Assembly: GCA_001600875.1 (NCBI GenBank) | Contig: BCLD01000002.1 | Coordinates: 1,247,596-1,311,595 of the forward strand | Source of the DNA: Solicoccozyma terricola | Lineage: Eukaryota > Basidiomycota > Tremellomycetes > Filobasidiales > Piskurozymaceae | Length of the DNA: 64,000 nucleotides | Direction of reading: 5' to 3' | Shown here: one piece after another, positions 1 to 12,572 of the stretch | How the letters are laid out: every line of letters begins with the position of its first letter | Numbering within the stretch: the stretch's first letter is position 1 | Notes under the pieces: model-generated | Databases searched by the model: none | Told to the model about the DNA's origin: nothing | What the model saw: only the letters and a program-made list of their open reading frames with translations | Program-made: the position numbers and the translations under genes

Positions 1-456
1 GCTATTTTCCAGAGGGTTGCAGGCAAGGTCCACGCGTAATGACCACCAAAAGATCTTTCCGGTTCTCGGTAAAATGTGTTGCTTTGGTCTCCATCTCTTG
101 GCTGTCTCTGGACTGGAAGAAAAAACACCACCCCCTGTAGTTCTAGCTTAATCCTAACCGACCCGCTTCGAAGAGATAAAGAAGAAAACGGTGATCGGTG
201 TCTCCTCTCTCATCTGTTTTATTTTTTGTACTTCGTATTTCATGAAGGAATTATGGCATGCTTTCGTGTGTATCATTGGTTGGGGTTCCCGTACTCGTGA
301 TCCCCAAACAGGTGGATTGCCCCGTCGAGGATTCGAGTTGACAAAGGATGTAGTTGCTGCTCTGCTACGAAAGTCTCTTGGTGGAGTAATTATATTACGA
401 GACGTGGGTCCCCCGTCGGTTTTGGTGCAATACCGCTTTACCCCTCATCGCACAGA
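1..456. other. Upstream flank; possible 3' end of another gene
   Basis: No complete gene is visible. On the + strand a short open stretch from about 23 runs to a TAA near 150 and could be the last exon of a gene outside the window, but a splice-donor-like GTAAAA at 69 and a branch-like CTAAC near 155 make an intron equally possible. The rest, up to the ATG at 457, is treated as 5' flank of the next gene. The intron-like interval GTAATT (about 388) to CACAG (455) ends two bases before that ATG, so it may be a leader intron. Confidence 0.25.
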
Positions 457-2632
457 ATGGGCCAAGCACCTTCAGCGTGAGATGTTCAAGTCGTTACAAC
501 TACATCGCCTTCACGCCACTCTGATCCACTGTTTTGCCACTCCTTCCAGACCAAGATCCGAGCCCAAAGACCAGGGATACGAGGGTGGACCATGGCAAAT
601 CGCCGTGGTCATGATGGTGAGTAGTAGCGGGAGTGTATGCATGCCTTCACGATGCAGACTGCAGGTCCCCTTCTCGTCGTTGTAGATCGGGGTGACACTC
701 GTTATGAGTGGATACGACAACTTCACCAAAGAAGCCTACTCGTTTTACTTGCTATGGTCGAGACTGACTTTGATGGGTATCATGTGAGTTGGCACCGTCA
801 CCGCTGGGTGCTGGGGGGGGTATCCAGGTTAACTAATCCCAGGTACATGTACATTGTTAAAAGCGCCGTCGTCGCTCATCGAATATACTACACATGGTGG
901 TTCAAGTGCCAAGTGGAATCCTGGAATGAAGAACAGGACAGACAGAGACGAATGAAACCTATCAATCAAGGTGAAACGGATGGTCCAAAGAAAAGGTGAG
1001 GGTGAAGGGGAATGGGTAGACGCCGAATCATGGGTGGATAGATATATATTGATCGTTTAGTTCTTGAACAGGGCGTTTTCCTATTGGGTGGGTGTGTTGG
1101 AAGGAAATGAGATTTCTGTAAACGTTCCGACATTCCCGCTCAAATGCTGCTTCGATCTAGGACCTGGCAGCTCGTGCCCATCCGAGTGGTGAGTACGAAA
1201 CTATTGAACGGTGTATATCTCCAGCTCTGAATCCCCCGACCCCTCTTAATCACATCCACAGCATTCCTCACTACATCGCTTGTCCAAGTAGGTTGGTTGT
1301 CGCTCTTGTATGGGATAAATCAGATATTGAAACACCCATTCTGCCCCGAACCCCCCACCCACCAGCCACGTCTATTTCCATTCCCAACAGGTCTCGCAGC
1401 ACCTGAAAAGTCATCCTCAAACAACATGGTATGGGAGAGTGGATTGCCTCCTGAAGTAGTAAGTCCTGCTCTGCCTTACCCGATCGTCACTGTGTGTGGG
1501 GTGTGGCGCGATAAACAGGCTGATGATGATGGATGGCGTTTTATTTATCTTCCCTGAATAGGGACGATATCATATCGGAGCTGTATGTATTTTTTTTTCC
1601 TCTTCTGGGCAAGTCCACATTGAACGAACATCCGCCCGTTTCTGATACTCCCCCCCCCCACCCCACCCCGGGCCCACCCACCCACCCACTTTTTCAACCA
1701 AACCACCAGGAAATGACATTGAAAAAACGAGAAGCATATATTAAAATAATCTCTGAACGTCTGAAAACCGCTGAAAAGAATAAAAGCGTTCGACAACAGA
1801 TTTATGAGAATAGGAGGAAACAGTTAGTTATTCGTCACCCCCTTTTTTTTCGTATGAACCCCCCGGGGGAGAACGTCCCCGATGTTTGGAGTTGACGCGG
1901 GTGACTGATGAAGTTTGCTGTCTCTCTTTTTTTTTGGCTTTGTTTGGGGTGGTGTGTATATGACAGGATGTTGGATCGAGTTTGGCATTTGAAAGTGATG
2001 AGTTCGATTGTGGTTCTAGCATTCGGTAAGTGGACATGATTGTAACACCCTGTCCCTCGAGGTTAAAAAAAAAATCCATCTCCCCCCCATCCACAGTCTC
2101 TCGTCGTCTAGCCATCCTCTGTCTTCCACCATTCCTTTACTCGGTATTCACAACGGAGATAAGTCAATTGATCAAAGGTAAAGCAGGTGTTTCAAGTGAA
2201 AAGGAACGTAGACCTCGTCCTCAAAAGCAGAATGATAGGAATTATAGGGTTCCTGATATGGGTATGGGGTATTTGTATCAACCTGGTAGGTCGTTTTTCT
2301 CGGGATTCCACCTGCTGCACCTCTGATGAGAAGTGCGGAAGTGTGGAAGTTTGGAAGTGTGGAAGTGTGAAGGACTTTTTGAAGCGCTGGAATATTGATA
2401 AATGTTACCCCTTTCCACAGTCAAAGGCGCTACACCCAACGAACAAGGTGTTCGTAGTCTTCAAACGCTACCTCTCATCGACTCTGTTCCTGTCCTTCTG
2501 ACAAGCTCGAACGAACGCCTTGCGAACGATGGACACAAGGAGAAGACGATACCTACGTGGTTCAACTATGATGGGAAGCAGATGGATGATAGCAGTGGAG
2601 TAGATGGGAAGAAAGCGGACGGTGGTGCTTGA
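457..2632 (+). CDS. Unidentified multi-pass membrane protein
   Basis: I do not recognise the family. Phase-consistent exons are 457-476, 550-616, 686-783, 843-995, 1072-1188, 1262-1287, 1391-1428, 1562-1582, 1710-1822, 1967-2025, 2097-2285 and 2421-2632. The product starts MGQAPSAPRSEPKD, followed by a hydrophobic span (WQIAVVMMIGVTLVMS), a second one (YLLWSRLTLMGIMYMYIV), a soluble loop with five to six Cys (KCCFDLGPGSSC then CIPHYIAC), a basic helix (ISERLKTAEKNKSVRQQ) and a third hydrophobic block (VMSSIVVLAFVSRRLAILCL). The tail of about 100 residues is polar. The Cys loop suggests disulfides in a lumenal or extracellular loop. The start was chosen because this ATG directly follows an AG acceptor-like site and keeps all later phases. 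Exon 1562-1582 is only 21 nt, so the middle of the model is the least certain part. Confidence 0.55.
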
Positions 2633-3121
2633 AAGAGTAAGACTTGAGAAACTGAGAGCTAGGAACGGTGGCGAAGGTGGCCGAAGCGGGGAAGGGGAAT
2701 CGTCAGTCAGCGTCAGTCAGTCAGACGAATGCTCGATGTCATGTGTGCCAGCATCCATCACCATACCCGCTGGACACACACTGTGTCCGCATGACCCTTC
2801 GCTGGTGGGGTGCCCTCACATCCGATGTATCCGTGAAACAGTTGAACGATGTATCCATCCAACCTGGACATGCTGTCAACAAACAAACACGCGCTGGGAA
2901 GATCGGCGTCGACGTCGAGGGACATCCATTCGCATCATCCCCAATCCATTCATCATCACCAGTCCACTCATCCTCACCATCCTCATCCCTCCCAGCCATC
3001 CCAGCCATCCTCATCCCTCCCACCATCCCCCAGTCCTGCTTGCCATCCCTTCTCTCGTTCGTAGCTTGCCACGTTTCCCCGTCCGTCTCCACCCCGTCGT
3101 CGTCGTCGCATCATCCCCACA
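2633..3121. promoter_or_regulatory. Intergenic region with CT-rich upstream tract
   Basis: This stretch separates two + strand genes. Its last 190 bases (about 2930-3121) are a long pyrimidine-rich tract built from TCATCC/CCATCC words, ending one base before the next ATG. Such CT-rich leaders are common upstream of basidiomycete genes. Open frames here are low-complexity His/Ser/Pro translations of that tract and are not called as genes. Confidence 0.4.
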
Positions 3122-5320
3122 ATGCAACAACTACGCTCTTCTCTATCACGCACACGACCATATACACTTTTCACAGACGAAATCACACCACTATCTGATC
3201 ATTCGATGATATCCACTCGTATGCATCAATCAACCGCATTCGACTCTCCTCGTCTCGCTCCTCCTCCCGCCCCTCCCGCCCCTCCCCCTCATCATCCATC
3301 CCTACGTAAACCCACTCCAACAGCTCCAACCGGTCATTGTAAAACCACCAACCCACGACCCCACAGACGTCGAATCCAAATCCCCACAGACAGCGTTTCC
3401 GAATTCTCCACCTCTGAAGACGAAGTATACCTATGCACTCTATCAACAACCGAACGTCTTACTCGCGCCGAAGCTATATCTCGCCACGGTCGAATTCAAG
3501 ATCCACCTTGTTCAAATTGCGCTACAGATGGTTTGATTTGTAAAAGACGTGACGAGTTTGTGAAACCGTCTGTTGAAGGAAGGAATCCGGGTGATAGAGT
3601 GATGTATGGTCGTTGTGATGGTTGTAGAAGAAGAGGTATTTTATGTTCAGTTTGGAAAGTTAAATCGGGTAAAGAGTTTGGTATCGAAGAGATGAGGAAA
3701 ATGGTTCAACGTGGGATTGGGAGTAAGAAAGTTGGGATGAAAAGATCGAGGGAGAGATTGAGTGATGATGATGAGAAGAAGATTAGTTTGGTGGGTGGTT
3801 TTTTTTTTTGTTTTCGTCTAGTCACAGCATGTACTAATTAGGGGGGGATGGTGGAATTTTTTACAGAACCTGGAGTCAAAACGTCTACGTCCTTCCCGAA
3901 GAATGATAGTCAACTCTCCTACACCATCCGTTTCCTCCGATCATCATGATGATCAAAACGAACAACCATCAGTCGTTACCTCTGAAGAATCTTGGATACC
4001 AAACACCAGTGATGAATCTGTTTCTCATCATGAATCCGGTTCTTCTCTTCCCCTCAAGAATTCTCCGAAATCAGCAAATCAATCAACTCGAATTGATCAC
4101 TCGGAAGTGAATACTTTTCATCGGGTGATTGAAACTCGTTCTATTTCAGTGATCTCTGTCTCATCATCGAGTGAAACTGGAGGTGGAGAGGAACGTGTCG
4201 ATGTGGATATGAACACCGGTCACCCGGAAGTTTCGGAACACAGCGACTCTAACGCGAATTGTCAAGACGAGTATGAAAATGAAAATGAAAACAATCTCTC
4301 AATCTCACCAACATCCAACAATCATTCCTTCCAGGACAACTCGATCTTTGGTTCTACAATCCGCTATGAAATCTTCAACGCTGAAAATGGCTCTTCAACT
4401 CATCCAAGTTCGAATTCTACCACAACATCCAGTTCAACATCGGATCATTCCACGTCTAATCACACCCGATCATCTGTTGAAACCGAGGACGACATGCTAC
4501 GAATTCAAACTCCACACACACCTTCCCTTTCTCTTCCAACAATCGTCGAACAAAACGTAAACGGACGTGGCTCGGAATCTAGTCAAACTCCACAAACCGA
4601 GCAGGTGTTGGATTTCAAACCACAAGTAACCCCCTGCGTCGCGGAAACGCAACTCAAGTCTTCTTGGGGAGATACGGGAATGGCGCAGTCGGTCGAAAGA
4701 TGTGATCGGATGACTGGAAAGGATGAGAGGAATGTTGTTCAGGTCGATGAAGAGACAGAACCGATCGTTGAGATGTCTCAAGAGCATGAGACCATGTCGA
4801 TGGAGTTGGATAACGTCGTCGGAGCGGACGCAGGGAAAGACGTTCGAATGAATTCCGAGTTCACGCTCACCCACAACGGGTTGATGGTTACGGGTATGAC
4901 GGCTTCGGCAGAGAACACCCCTCACAGTGACAGTGAGTCAGCTTCCTTCCTGGCCTGGTTTGAAAATTGATATGAACTGACTGTACACCGCCACCAGCTC
5001 CAACACCTTCCGACTTCCCTAATCTTCACACCTCCAACCACACCACCATTCCTACTCACCTCCTCCTATCAGCTCTAACTCTAATCCCTCTCCTCCTCAA
5101 GCTCAAACCACGCTTCTGTTCAGCTGATATCTGGATCATCATTTTATCCGGCTGGAGTGATATCATCCGTTCCGCCGTCATCCCCGAACAGCTCCTCAGT
5201 ACCATCCGTACGATCGAGGAATCGCCGGTGTTTACGGAGACAGACAAAAGGGTTGAATTTGAGATCGATCGAAGAGCGGTTTTGGAGTTGATTGCGTGTA
5301 TCAAGAGTAAGATCCAGTGA
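3122..5320 (+). CDS. Putative nuclear regulator with split Zn2Cys6-like cluster (copy A)
   Basis: Three exons: 3122-3790, 3867-4932 and 4998-5320; the last junction is fixed by reading phase. The distinctive part is two half-clusters, CSNCATDGLIC and CDGCRRRGILC (each C-x2-C-x6-C), separated by about 24 residues instead of the roughly 6 of a GAL4-type Zn2Cys6 domain. The first half is preceded by QDPPC and followed by KRR. Around them lie Pro/Ser-rich and Ser/Thr/Glu-rich disordered regions; the C-terminal 80 residues look folded (WIIILSGWSDIIRS...). The gene at 8561-12163 has the same arrangement, with a matching R-x-T-R...PPC-x2-C-x6-C-x-R-R stretch, so the two look paralogous. DNA binding is inferred from the cysteine spacing only; a structural zinc module without DNA binding is possible. 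Confidence 0.7.
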
Positions 5321-5559
5321 GATGACAAGAATCTTCATACGAGCATGTAGCAGCATCTGAGTCTGCCATGTCTTCCGCCTCGAGAAGCTTCTAAAGTACC
5401 GCGTATCCCCCTGTATCCATGTTGCTGCGAAACCTTACCAAGTTGCCGTGAACACTGCACTCTTCGCTACAGCCGTCCTTTGCCTGGGTCGTCAGCGTCC
5501 TCCTTGCGATCCGCTTTGCAATGTCACTCTACCTTCGACCAAGCCTATAAGACCTGACA

Positions 5560-6668
5560 ATGTCGGGCAATATCGCTCTGTCCAAGGGCAGCATGTCACG
5601 AGAGAACACAGAGTTGCAGCTTCCTTTGGTTATTCCCTTGACTTAACAGGGAGAATCAAGTGAGTAAATCTCTACTGACTTCATACACTGAGGCGAGATC
5701 CAGCTTCTCCAAAAAGACGCACTCTACGTCAAATTCAGCTCAAAGCCAGCTTGTCGCAAAAACGAAAGGAGACCAAGGTGTGTGCAAGCAAGCTCCTTTG
5801 ATTTCTTTTCTTTATCACAATGTAGCAGCATGTCCTTTTGCCCTACTTACAGAGCAGGCCGATCGCAAGGATAGACCGACCCCCCATGGTGGTACAACAT
5901 CATCGCTAATCCTCAAAGAGTCAGAATAAACGACTGTGCTGTGGCGAGACCAGTGCACAAGAAACTCTCTGCAATCTCGTGAAGGAAGAACCATTGATCG
6001 TCAAAGCGCCGCATTCAATGCCTCAAGAAAAACAAGACGCCACCTCAGAAACGATCTTCCTGCTTGGTATACTTGCGTTGAAGAAGCACAACTCAGCAAT
6101 TGGGGAGCGTACTAAAGAGGAGAAGCCTGAACAAGACAAGCCTGAACAAGACGGCTTTCCTGACACCCTGCAGAGTGCGGTCGCCCAAGAGCTGATGCGA
6201 CCCGATCGTAGATTGCAGTTAGGAAGCCAGCCGATATCGAACCAGCTCAAGGACGAGGTCGGAGACCACTTTCGAAACAAACCCGTGAACGCCGAGTTCA
6301 TCCGTTCACATCCCACAATTGACTTTAAGGATTTCTGGAAGTCAACTCCTTCCAACGAGGATGATGAGGAGACGAACATGGAAAATTATCGTGATTCTAT
6401 GGGTGTGTTTGTGACTCAGGACGTAAGAGAGGAAGAGAAGGAGAGCGGGGTGTTTCATACAGGCCGTGAGAAAACGCGGGGTAGAAAATACTCAACGTCC
6501 AGAATACCGGTACCAACAAGATCCACCCGTGTTTCTACGAATACTACTACGAGTGTTACCTTACCGAACGCCGATGACTCAAGTTACACTTCATATACAA
6601 CCTCTTTCTTGGGTTCCGAAACCCTCCCAACAAGCCTTGCGTCATCCCATTTCTTTAACGCTCAGTAG
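5560..6668 (+). CDS. Orphan low-complexity protein
   Basis: Function unknown. The secure part is a long exon ending in TAG at 6668 (from about 5925 or 5962). It encodes a charged, Lys/Glu/Gln-rich protein with a duplicated EQDKPEQD motif, a central KDFWKS segment and a Ser/Thr-rich tail, probably disordered. Upstream, ATG 5560 followed by an intron near 5620-5690 and a second intron starting GTGTGTGCAAG at about 5777 gives a consistent reading, but two acceptor choices compete and I could not settle them. It lies between the two split-zinc-cluster genes in the same orientation. No membrane segments or catalytic motifs are seen. It may be lineage-specific. Confidence 0.4.
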
Positions 6669-8560
6669 TTGACTGACTTGAAGCCACCTAGCTTGAAGTC
6701 AGCATCCTCCAGCCAAGTCTCCAGTATTAGTATAGCCTTCACGTAGCATGCGAGCGTGTGCGTCACCCATTGAAACCACTGAAAGAGGAGGTGGCGAAGA
6801 TATTGTTGGCAATCAGTGGATCTATGAAGCTGTGAATATAGCTGTTTAACAGTCAATACAGAAAATGAAAGTGAAATTTAAAGTATGAAGAACAAGGATA
6901 TATAGTGGTGTATACTACTTTGTAATATGTCTTTCGACGCAATCGGATCAACTGCCCTGCATGGAGGAGGGACATTTCATAAAGGACGTTTGAGTCACAA
7001 ATGGATATGTGCTGTCTCGGAGGGTATGACCTCGCGAGACACTACTGTCGACGGTTGTAGTGAGAGGCAGCTGGATACGTTATGATAATCTCAGCTGCAT
7101 CATAATTGATTCCTCTACGGAGCATTCTCGTTTACATGACCTCGTACTGCCGGGACCATCATCCGTGCCAAATGTCCCATCATGATTCATCGCCACCCGC
7201 GTTTCACAGTTCAAACATGCTCACGTGACTTAAATGGTACCGCCGATTGGGAAGATATCTATCCTGCCTTATAGTGGGTGGCTACAGCCTATATCGTATC
7301 AGGAAACAATGTCATGGGGCATGATCGTCTGCTAATGGATGTGGGATGGGATTTGATACGATACGACCGGAACAACAATAGGGAAAACGAGGGGGACCCA
7401 ACGGGGATGGATGATACGCTGAGAGAGGATGCGAACCTGTGCTTGTTTGATCTATGGGATGACTATGACGAAAAGCAGGATGTTCCTGGAGTTCGTGGTT
7501 GTATGCTTATGCAGGAACAGGGCGTTTCAAAGTGCTTTTTGAATTTTATTTTATTTCCCCTTTTTCCTTTTTTCTTTCCCTTTTCCTTTTCTTTAGGGGA
7601 CTTGCTCCATGCACGGGAGGGCGCTTTTTCATGACGGTTTCCCCAATGCATGACGTCTTTGTCCATGATCCACACCTGGTAGAACTGTCGACTTCTCAAG
7701 ATGAACATCCCTGTTCTTTTCGTACCTGCCTCTTCAAAACATCCATGCGCGAACTTTTCAAAAGGGGAAAAACTTGCCAGCAAATGCCGGCAGTCGTAGG
7801 AAAAAGTTTCTGGCAATCACACAGCATGCAGGAATATGCAGTTCTTCGTCGTGAGGACTGGTAACCCTACGACATTCCATTGTAATCAAAGAGTTCTTTG
7901 CTCTTTGCTGTTGTATTATAGTTCTCTGCATTCTCGTTTTACACGTCATCGCTACAATTATTTTGTTTTCAGAGACGAGCTTGCTTGTTGACAATCACCG
8001 CCGATCAAGTAAAGGCAAGTTCATTTCAACCACCACCCCCTCTCATGAAAGTCCACAGTCCCGCTCGGGTGAACTAGTGCGCAGGAGTATACCCCCCCTA
8101 TACACGGTCTGCAGTATCCATCACCTCGTATCCCACCGATATCATCAACGCGATCACCTTTGGTCAATCCCGTAAGTCGACTCGCGTAATGTCAATGATT
8201 CGCGTCTGATCATTTGACAACTACATTCTCGGATTGGCAGACGTGTGTATGATTCACAGATCTCATCGACAGTGAAGATCGTACCGTATTTTTGCTTATC
8301 CGTCTTGAACTACCGCTGGAATCCGCGATCGTTGGCGATCGTGACCTGGCAATCCGTTCATCAGCGATCAGCCGAACAACTTTGACCCATCATCACGCCT
8401 TTTTTTCCTTTTGGCCGGCAGACATCATAACGAAACTGCACCATCGGTTGCTTACCCGACGCATCCACCTTGCCTCCCTGAAGAAAACGCTCAAACACCC
8501 ACCGCCATCGCTCCAACCGAGAACTCCGTATTGAATTAGCTTGCCAAAAGCTAAGCTGGG
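6669..8560. other. Long intergenic region
   Basis: About 1.9 kb without a supported gene. Short open frames occur on both strands around 7278-7864, but they overlap each other, run through a T-rich tract (about 7545-7595) and show no domain. The region holds direct and inverted CATGATC-type words and a run of CACC near 8030. It probably contains the 3' flank of the upstream gene and an extended promoter for the gene at 8561. Confidence 0.4.
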
Positions 8561-11500
8561 ATGTCAGAAACGTCAACATCACAACCTACTCTCATGGATG
8601 CAATTCGAAAAATGGCTTCTCAATCCAACTCCGCCAATGGAGATAGAGATACTAGACCTTGGTTGGAATTAGGAAAAATGATCGATTCATCAACAGGATC
8701 ACCATCAACTTCTACCCCTATTCCTACCTCTTCCAACGCTAATACCGCCAACCCCAATATCAACCCGATTTCATCACCAAAGACAAGACAAACGTCAACA
8801 TCACAATCATGGGATCCATCTGTTTCAACTCCTGCGCATGGTGAATCAACACATTTGTTGATTACCCCATCGACTTCCGAATCAAGCGGGAGTCGTGATA
8901 GTGGGAAAAAGGTGGGGAAAAAGGTTGATTTTCCTCAGGTGAGGGTTGTCGCGTCGTTTTCTTTTGGTGGTTGGGATTGGGGGTTTGGAAGCTGATGTAT
9001 TGATGGAATTTTCTCGGGGGTTAGAAATGGCGCTCGATACTGGTTGGTGGTCCGGGTCCACCAGTTGATATCGGGACTCAAAATGGGGAGACGATGGAAA
9101 AATATGATCAGGTGACGACATCGGATACGATAATGGATGACGTGAACGTAGAAGGTGAAGGTGAAAATGATTTCATTTCATCACCAAGTGGTCAGAGTAG
9201 AATCGCAATATCGACAAATGGAAAGGGAAAAACCAGGATAATTTCAAACGCATCAATCGATCGAACTGAAACATCAAAATCAACAAACGGATCATCCCAA
9301 TCTCTTCCTCATCCGATCGATGAAGGAACAACCAAAGTGCCGTATAAGACGATGCAGAAGAATGGGAATGGAAGAGTCATATCATTGGCGGAAAGGAGGA
9401 CTGCGATTTTACAACCAAAAGTTACGAAGATTTCGTCGCCTGTTGCGGTACAGGAGGCGGCGAGTGCGGTACAGGAGCGTAGACCGCATAGACTCACGCT
9501 AGTGGTTGGACAAAAGAATGGATTGAAGACGAAGGGTCAGTCGACTCCATCACAATCACAACCGCTACCTACATCTCCTCCTCATCCTCGAACGGATGCC
9601 CCTCGATCTCAAGATTCATCTCAGCTTCAATCTCCTTTCCAACCTCCATCTCAATCTTCTCCTCGACCTCGACCTCGACGTCAATCACAGTCTGAACTCG
9701 CTCCTAAATCTCTCCCTCGATATCAGAAATCTTCACAGCCTGAATTCCCCGTTCAAATTCGATCTCAATCTCCCTCTAGCCCTCCGTCTTCTCCACCTGT
9801 GCCTTTGAGTCAACTTGAAACGGAAAGCACGAAAAAACGCAAAGCTGTGGATACCCTTGAAATACCGCACAATCCGATTGTAAACGGCGCATTAAAGATC
9901 CGAATTTCACCAAGGACGGCAGGTAACAAGGTTAGTGTTGCCAAGAAAGAGAAGCAGAAGGTAATGAAGGAGGAATCGAGGCCTGTTAGACGGATCAGGA
10001 TAAGCGGTCCTGTATCAACTCCCTCAACGGACGCGACGAATCCGATTTCAGATGCGGGACCTAGTACGACGAGGACTAGGAATCGGAGGAAACCAACTCT
10101 GAGTGCAGCGATGGTTGAAGATTCGGCTAGTGACGAGCAAGTCGAGGTAACTGCGACTCAGGCAGACCAGGTCGCGAGTGGTAAGTCGATCGACTTCGGG
10201 GTTAAAGACGAGACGAATTGGGACGCAGCGCGCTGAATTGTGGGTGATTCCCGCCGTGGTTCAGGCTTGGATGCTAGTGGGGTTGCGGCAACGACGAAGA
10301 AAGCGCGCATTAGAAACATGCCGGGATACGTCTACGTGAGTTGCTGTTCGTAAAGTCCCTGCATCAACCCTCCCGCTCACACACCCCCCGACGCCATCAC
10401 AGATCGAGGAACCATTAATCAAAGCTGTCAATGCCTTTGAAGAGATCTCTGCTCAACTCGACACCGGTCGACGTCACACCCGTCTGGCACGCACTGCTGT
10501 AGTTGGGGAACTGCAGAAACCACCCTGCATTCAATGCCTTGCGAGCGGAAGCGACTGTCTCCGTAGAGCCATCGATATCCCTCTCTCCCGTCGTCTTGAA
10601 TTGGCTAAACTGCATCCGAATGGAGTGATCCCGGATTTCGAATTCCTAGGGCCATGTGAGAAGTGTCAGAGGACAGGGTCGTCAAAGAGCTGTTCGTTTG
10701 TCAGGTCGGACGGTGAGAATCCGAGTGGTGAGACGGGTTATGGAGTAAAGAGGATGGTGGATACGAAAAAGGATGACTTGGTGAGGCCGGGCAAGGCCAG
10801 GAAGAAGTCGAACACCGACTCGCCGCATTTGGTAAGCATCTCGCGGTTTCTTCCCCCGATTTAGGGCGGCGCTTAATCATCTACTCGCAAGTAGCGTTCC
10901 TCCCTTCCAGTCGATATGCCTGCATACCATGCTGTGAATTCACCAAGCGCCAGCCGGATCATTTTAGATCCAATGCGTGAAGGCACCTCTCGAGTCATTC
11001 CTCGATCCAGATCTACACCGGGCTTGGCGATCGGCCATCTCGTCGACATGGGATCTAGATTGTCGGGCTCATCGGCCGTTTCATTCGCCGATGACATTAC
11101 CACCGGTACACCTGCATCAAAGGCCAACGGTAACGGGCCACCCGTCACTAGCTCGAGCGACACGCCGATTGTCTCTGCTTCGACCCCCATTCCAGCTCCA
11201 ACCGGCAGCGCATCAGCAACCCGTAGCCCATTAGGCCGACCTACTTGTCTTTCACTCGACACTGGATCTTCATTAACGGACAGCGACACTGGATCTCCAA
11301 TAACGCGCGAATCGTTGACCCCTGAGCCAGCGGTGCCGCAACAGGTTGACAATTCGACGTCCGGAGGGCCTGTTAATGAGTCTGCATCGACCGCTCCACT
11401 GGTTGCGACTACTCCGAACCCTGCTTCTACTCCACCGACCATGATCACTGGTCTGGCAACGGCGGCACCGAAAAGCTCACCAAATACCGCCTCTCCGTCG

Positions 11501-12163
11501 GCGGAAGTGGCAACGACTCCACTTGCTCGATTACCAGCGCGTGAGTACTCAGACAGCCCAGTATGTCTGTGGAATGTCCAGCTGAATTACCCCATTCAAT
11601 CAGTCAACACAGCTGCCGCTGCCGCTGCCGCTTCTATTACACCTCAAACCAACAGCTTTCACGCAGTAGTCATGCAAGACTACAAGGCACCATCACCTAC
11701 GTCAGCCGCCCAAGTTTCTGCCATTGCTAGCACATTTGCAATTTCCTCGAATGCTCCGCCTACGTCAAACCTTGCGACTGCGACTGCGACTGCGACTGCC
11801 TGTGCCACCAAACCAACCGCCCCACCGGCTGCTCTTGTCACATCCATCAAATCGATTCTGAATACTCTCATCGAAGCGTACCAAGCTATTTGCTTCAGCA
11901 GCAACATAGAATTCACCCATCGTGAGACCGTGCTGGCCCTGGTCAAGTCTTGGGGCCATCGAAACGAACGAGAAGCTCGGTTTCCGCAGATGGATTATAT
12001 ACCGGAGATAACCGGACTCGTTAAAGAAGTGGTTGGTGAGATAAAACGGATTGTAGGTGATCATCCTCAGTTTGTCATCGAGTTCTTGTCGAAGAAGGCT
12101 CAAGAAGATACGGATAAGGTGATGGGGTTGTTGGGAATGGATGAGAGGTGGTCGACGATGTGA
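8561..12163 (+). CDS. Putative nuclear regulator with split Zn2Cys6-like cluster (copy B)
   Basis: Exons 8561-8938, 9025-10180, 10265-10335, 10403-10831, 10895-11540 and 11604-12163; all joins keep phase. The first 550 residues are Ser/Thr/Pro/Gln-rich with basic patches. Two half-clusters follow, CIQCLASGSDC (C-x2-C-x6-C) and CEKCQRTGSSKSC (C-x2-C-x8-C), about 35 residues apart. The sequence before the first (TRLARTAVVGELQKPPC) resembles the equivalent part of the gene at 3122-5320. After a Ser/Thr/Ala-rich linker with an alanine run, the last 130 residues look helical and folded. The 63-bp intron at 11541-11603 is a multiple of three without an in-frame stop, so retention would add 21 residues. 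A transcription or chromatin role is inference from the cysteine pattern. Confidence 0.7.
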
Positions 12164-12572
12164 AGGCGTGCACGCGGGAGATTGGGGCGAAGCGTCGTGT
12201 ATCATTTCATCCACCCGTTGTATTCCAGCTTTCGATATAGTGGGAGATATTTTTCCGACTCCCTGGCTACCGTCATAGACGCTAAAGCATTTAACCGAAG
12301 CGTACGTTCGGAAGATTCCAAGCATTCCAGTTAGAACAGAGGATGGAAGTGGAGGCTGTTTAGAATGAATCTGAGATGGAAGATGGGCACTCTTCGACTT
12401 TGGATCTTTACGGAGAAACGCGTCAAACGCCGAAGCATCGCCGATTTAAAGCACCAAGATGCAAGCGAGGGTTATAAGCAAAGCAGTGAGCAGGGTCGAG
12501 AGGAGAGCCAGGTCTGGTACAGTCAGTCGCTCGCCTGCTCCTGACAACCTCCAGCCCTCCATCTCGACAAAC
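12164..12572. other. Intergenic region upstream of the dioxygenase gene
   Basis: No gene is supported. An open frame begins at 12459 in phase with the dioxygenase start at 12573, but family start conventions (MPIQYNFLTAAQ...) favour the later ATG, so this is promoter and 5' leader. Confidence 0.4.

Noticed and set aside
191..685. Open frame of 164 codons overlapping the start of the membrane-protein gene
   Set aside because: It lacks an ATG start and its second half is explained by exons starting at 457, which keep phase with later exons.
2604..3209. Overlapping plus-strand frames of up to 201 codons
   Set aside because: Translations of the CT-rich leader; low complexity and out of phase with the gene starting at 3122.
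7278..7864. Frames on both strands in the long intergenic region
   Set aside because: They overlap each other, cross a T-rich tract, show no motif and have no splice context.
10873..11448. Minus-strand frame of 191 codons
   Set aside because: Antisense shadow of the copy B regulator gene, whose exons are phase-consistent.
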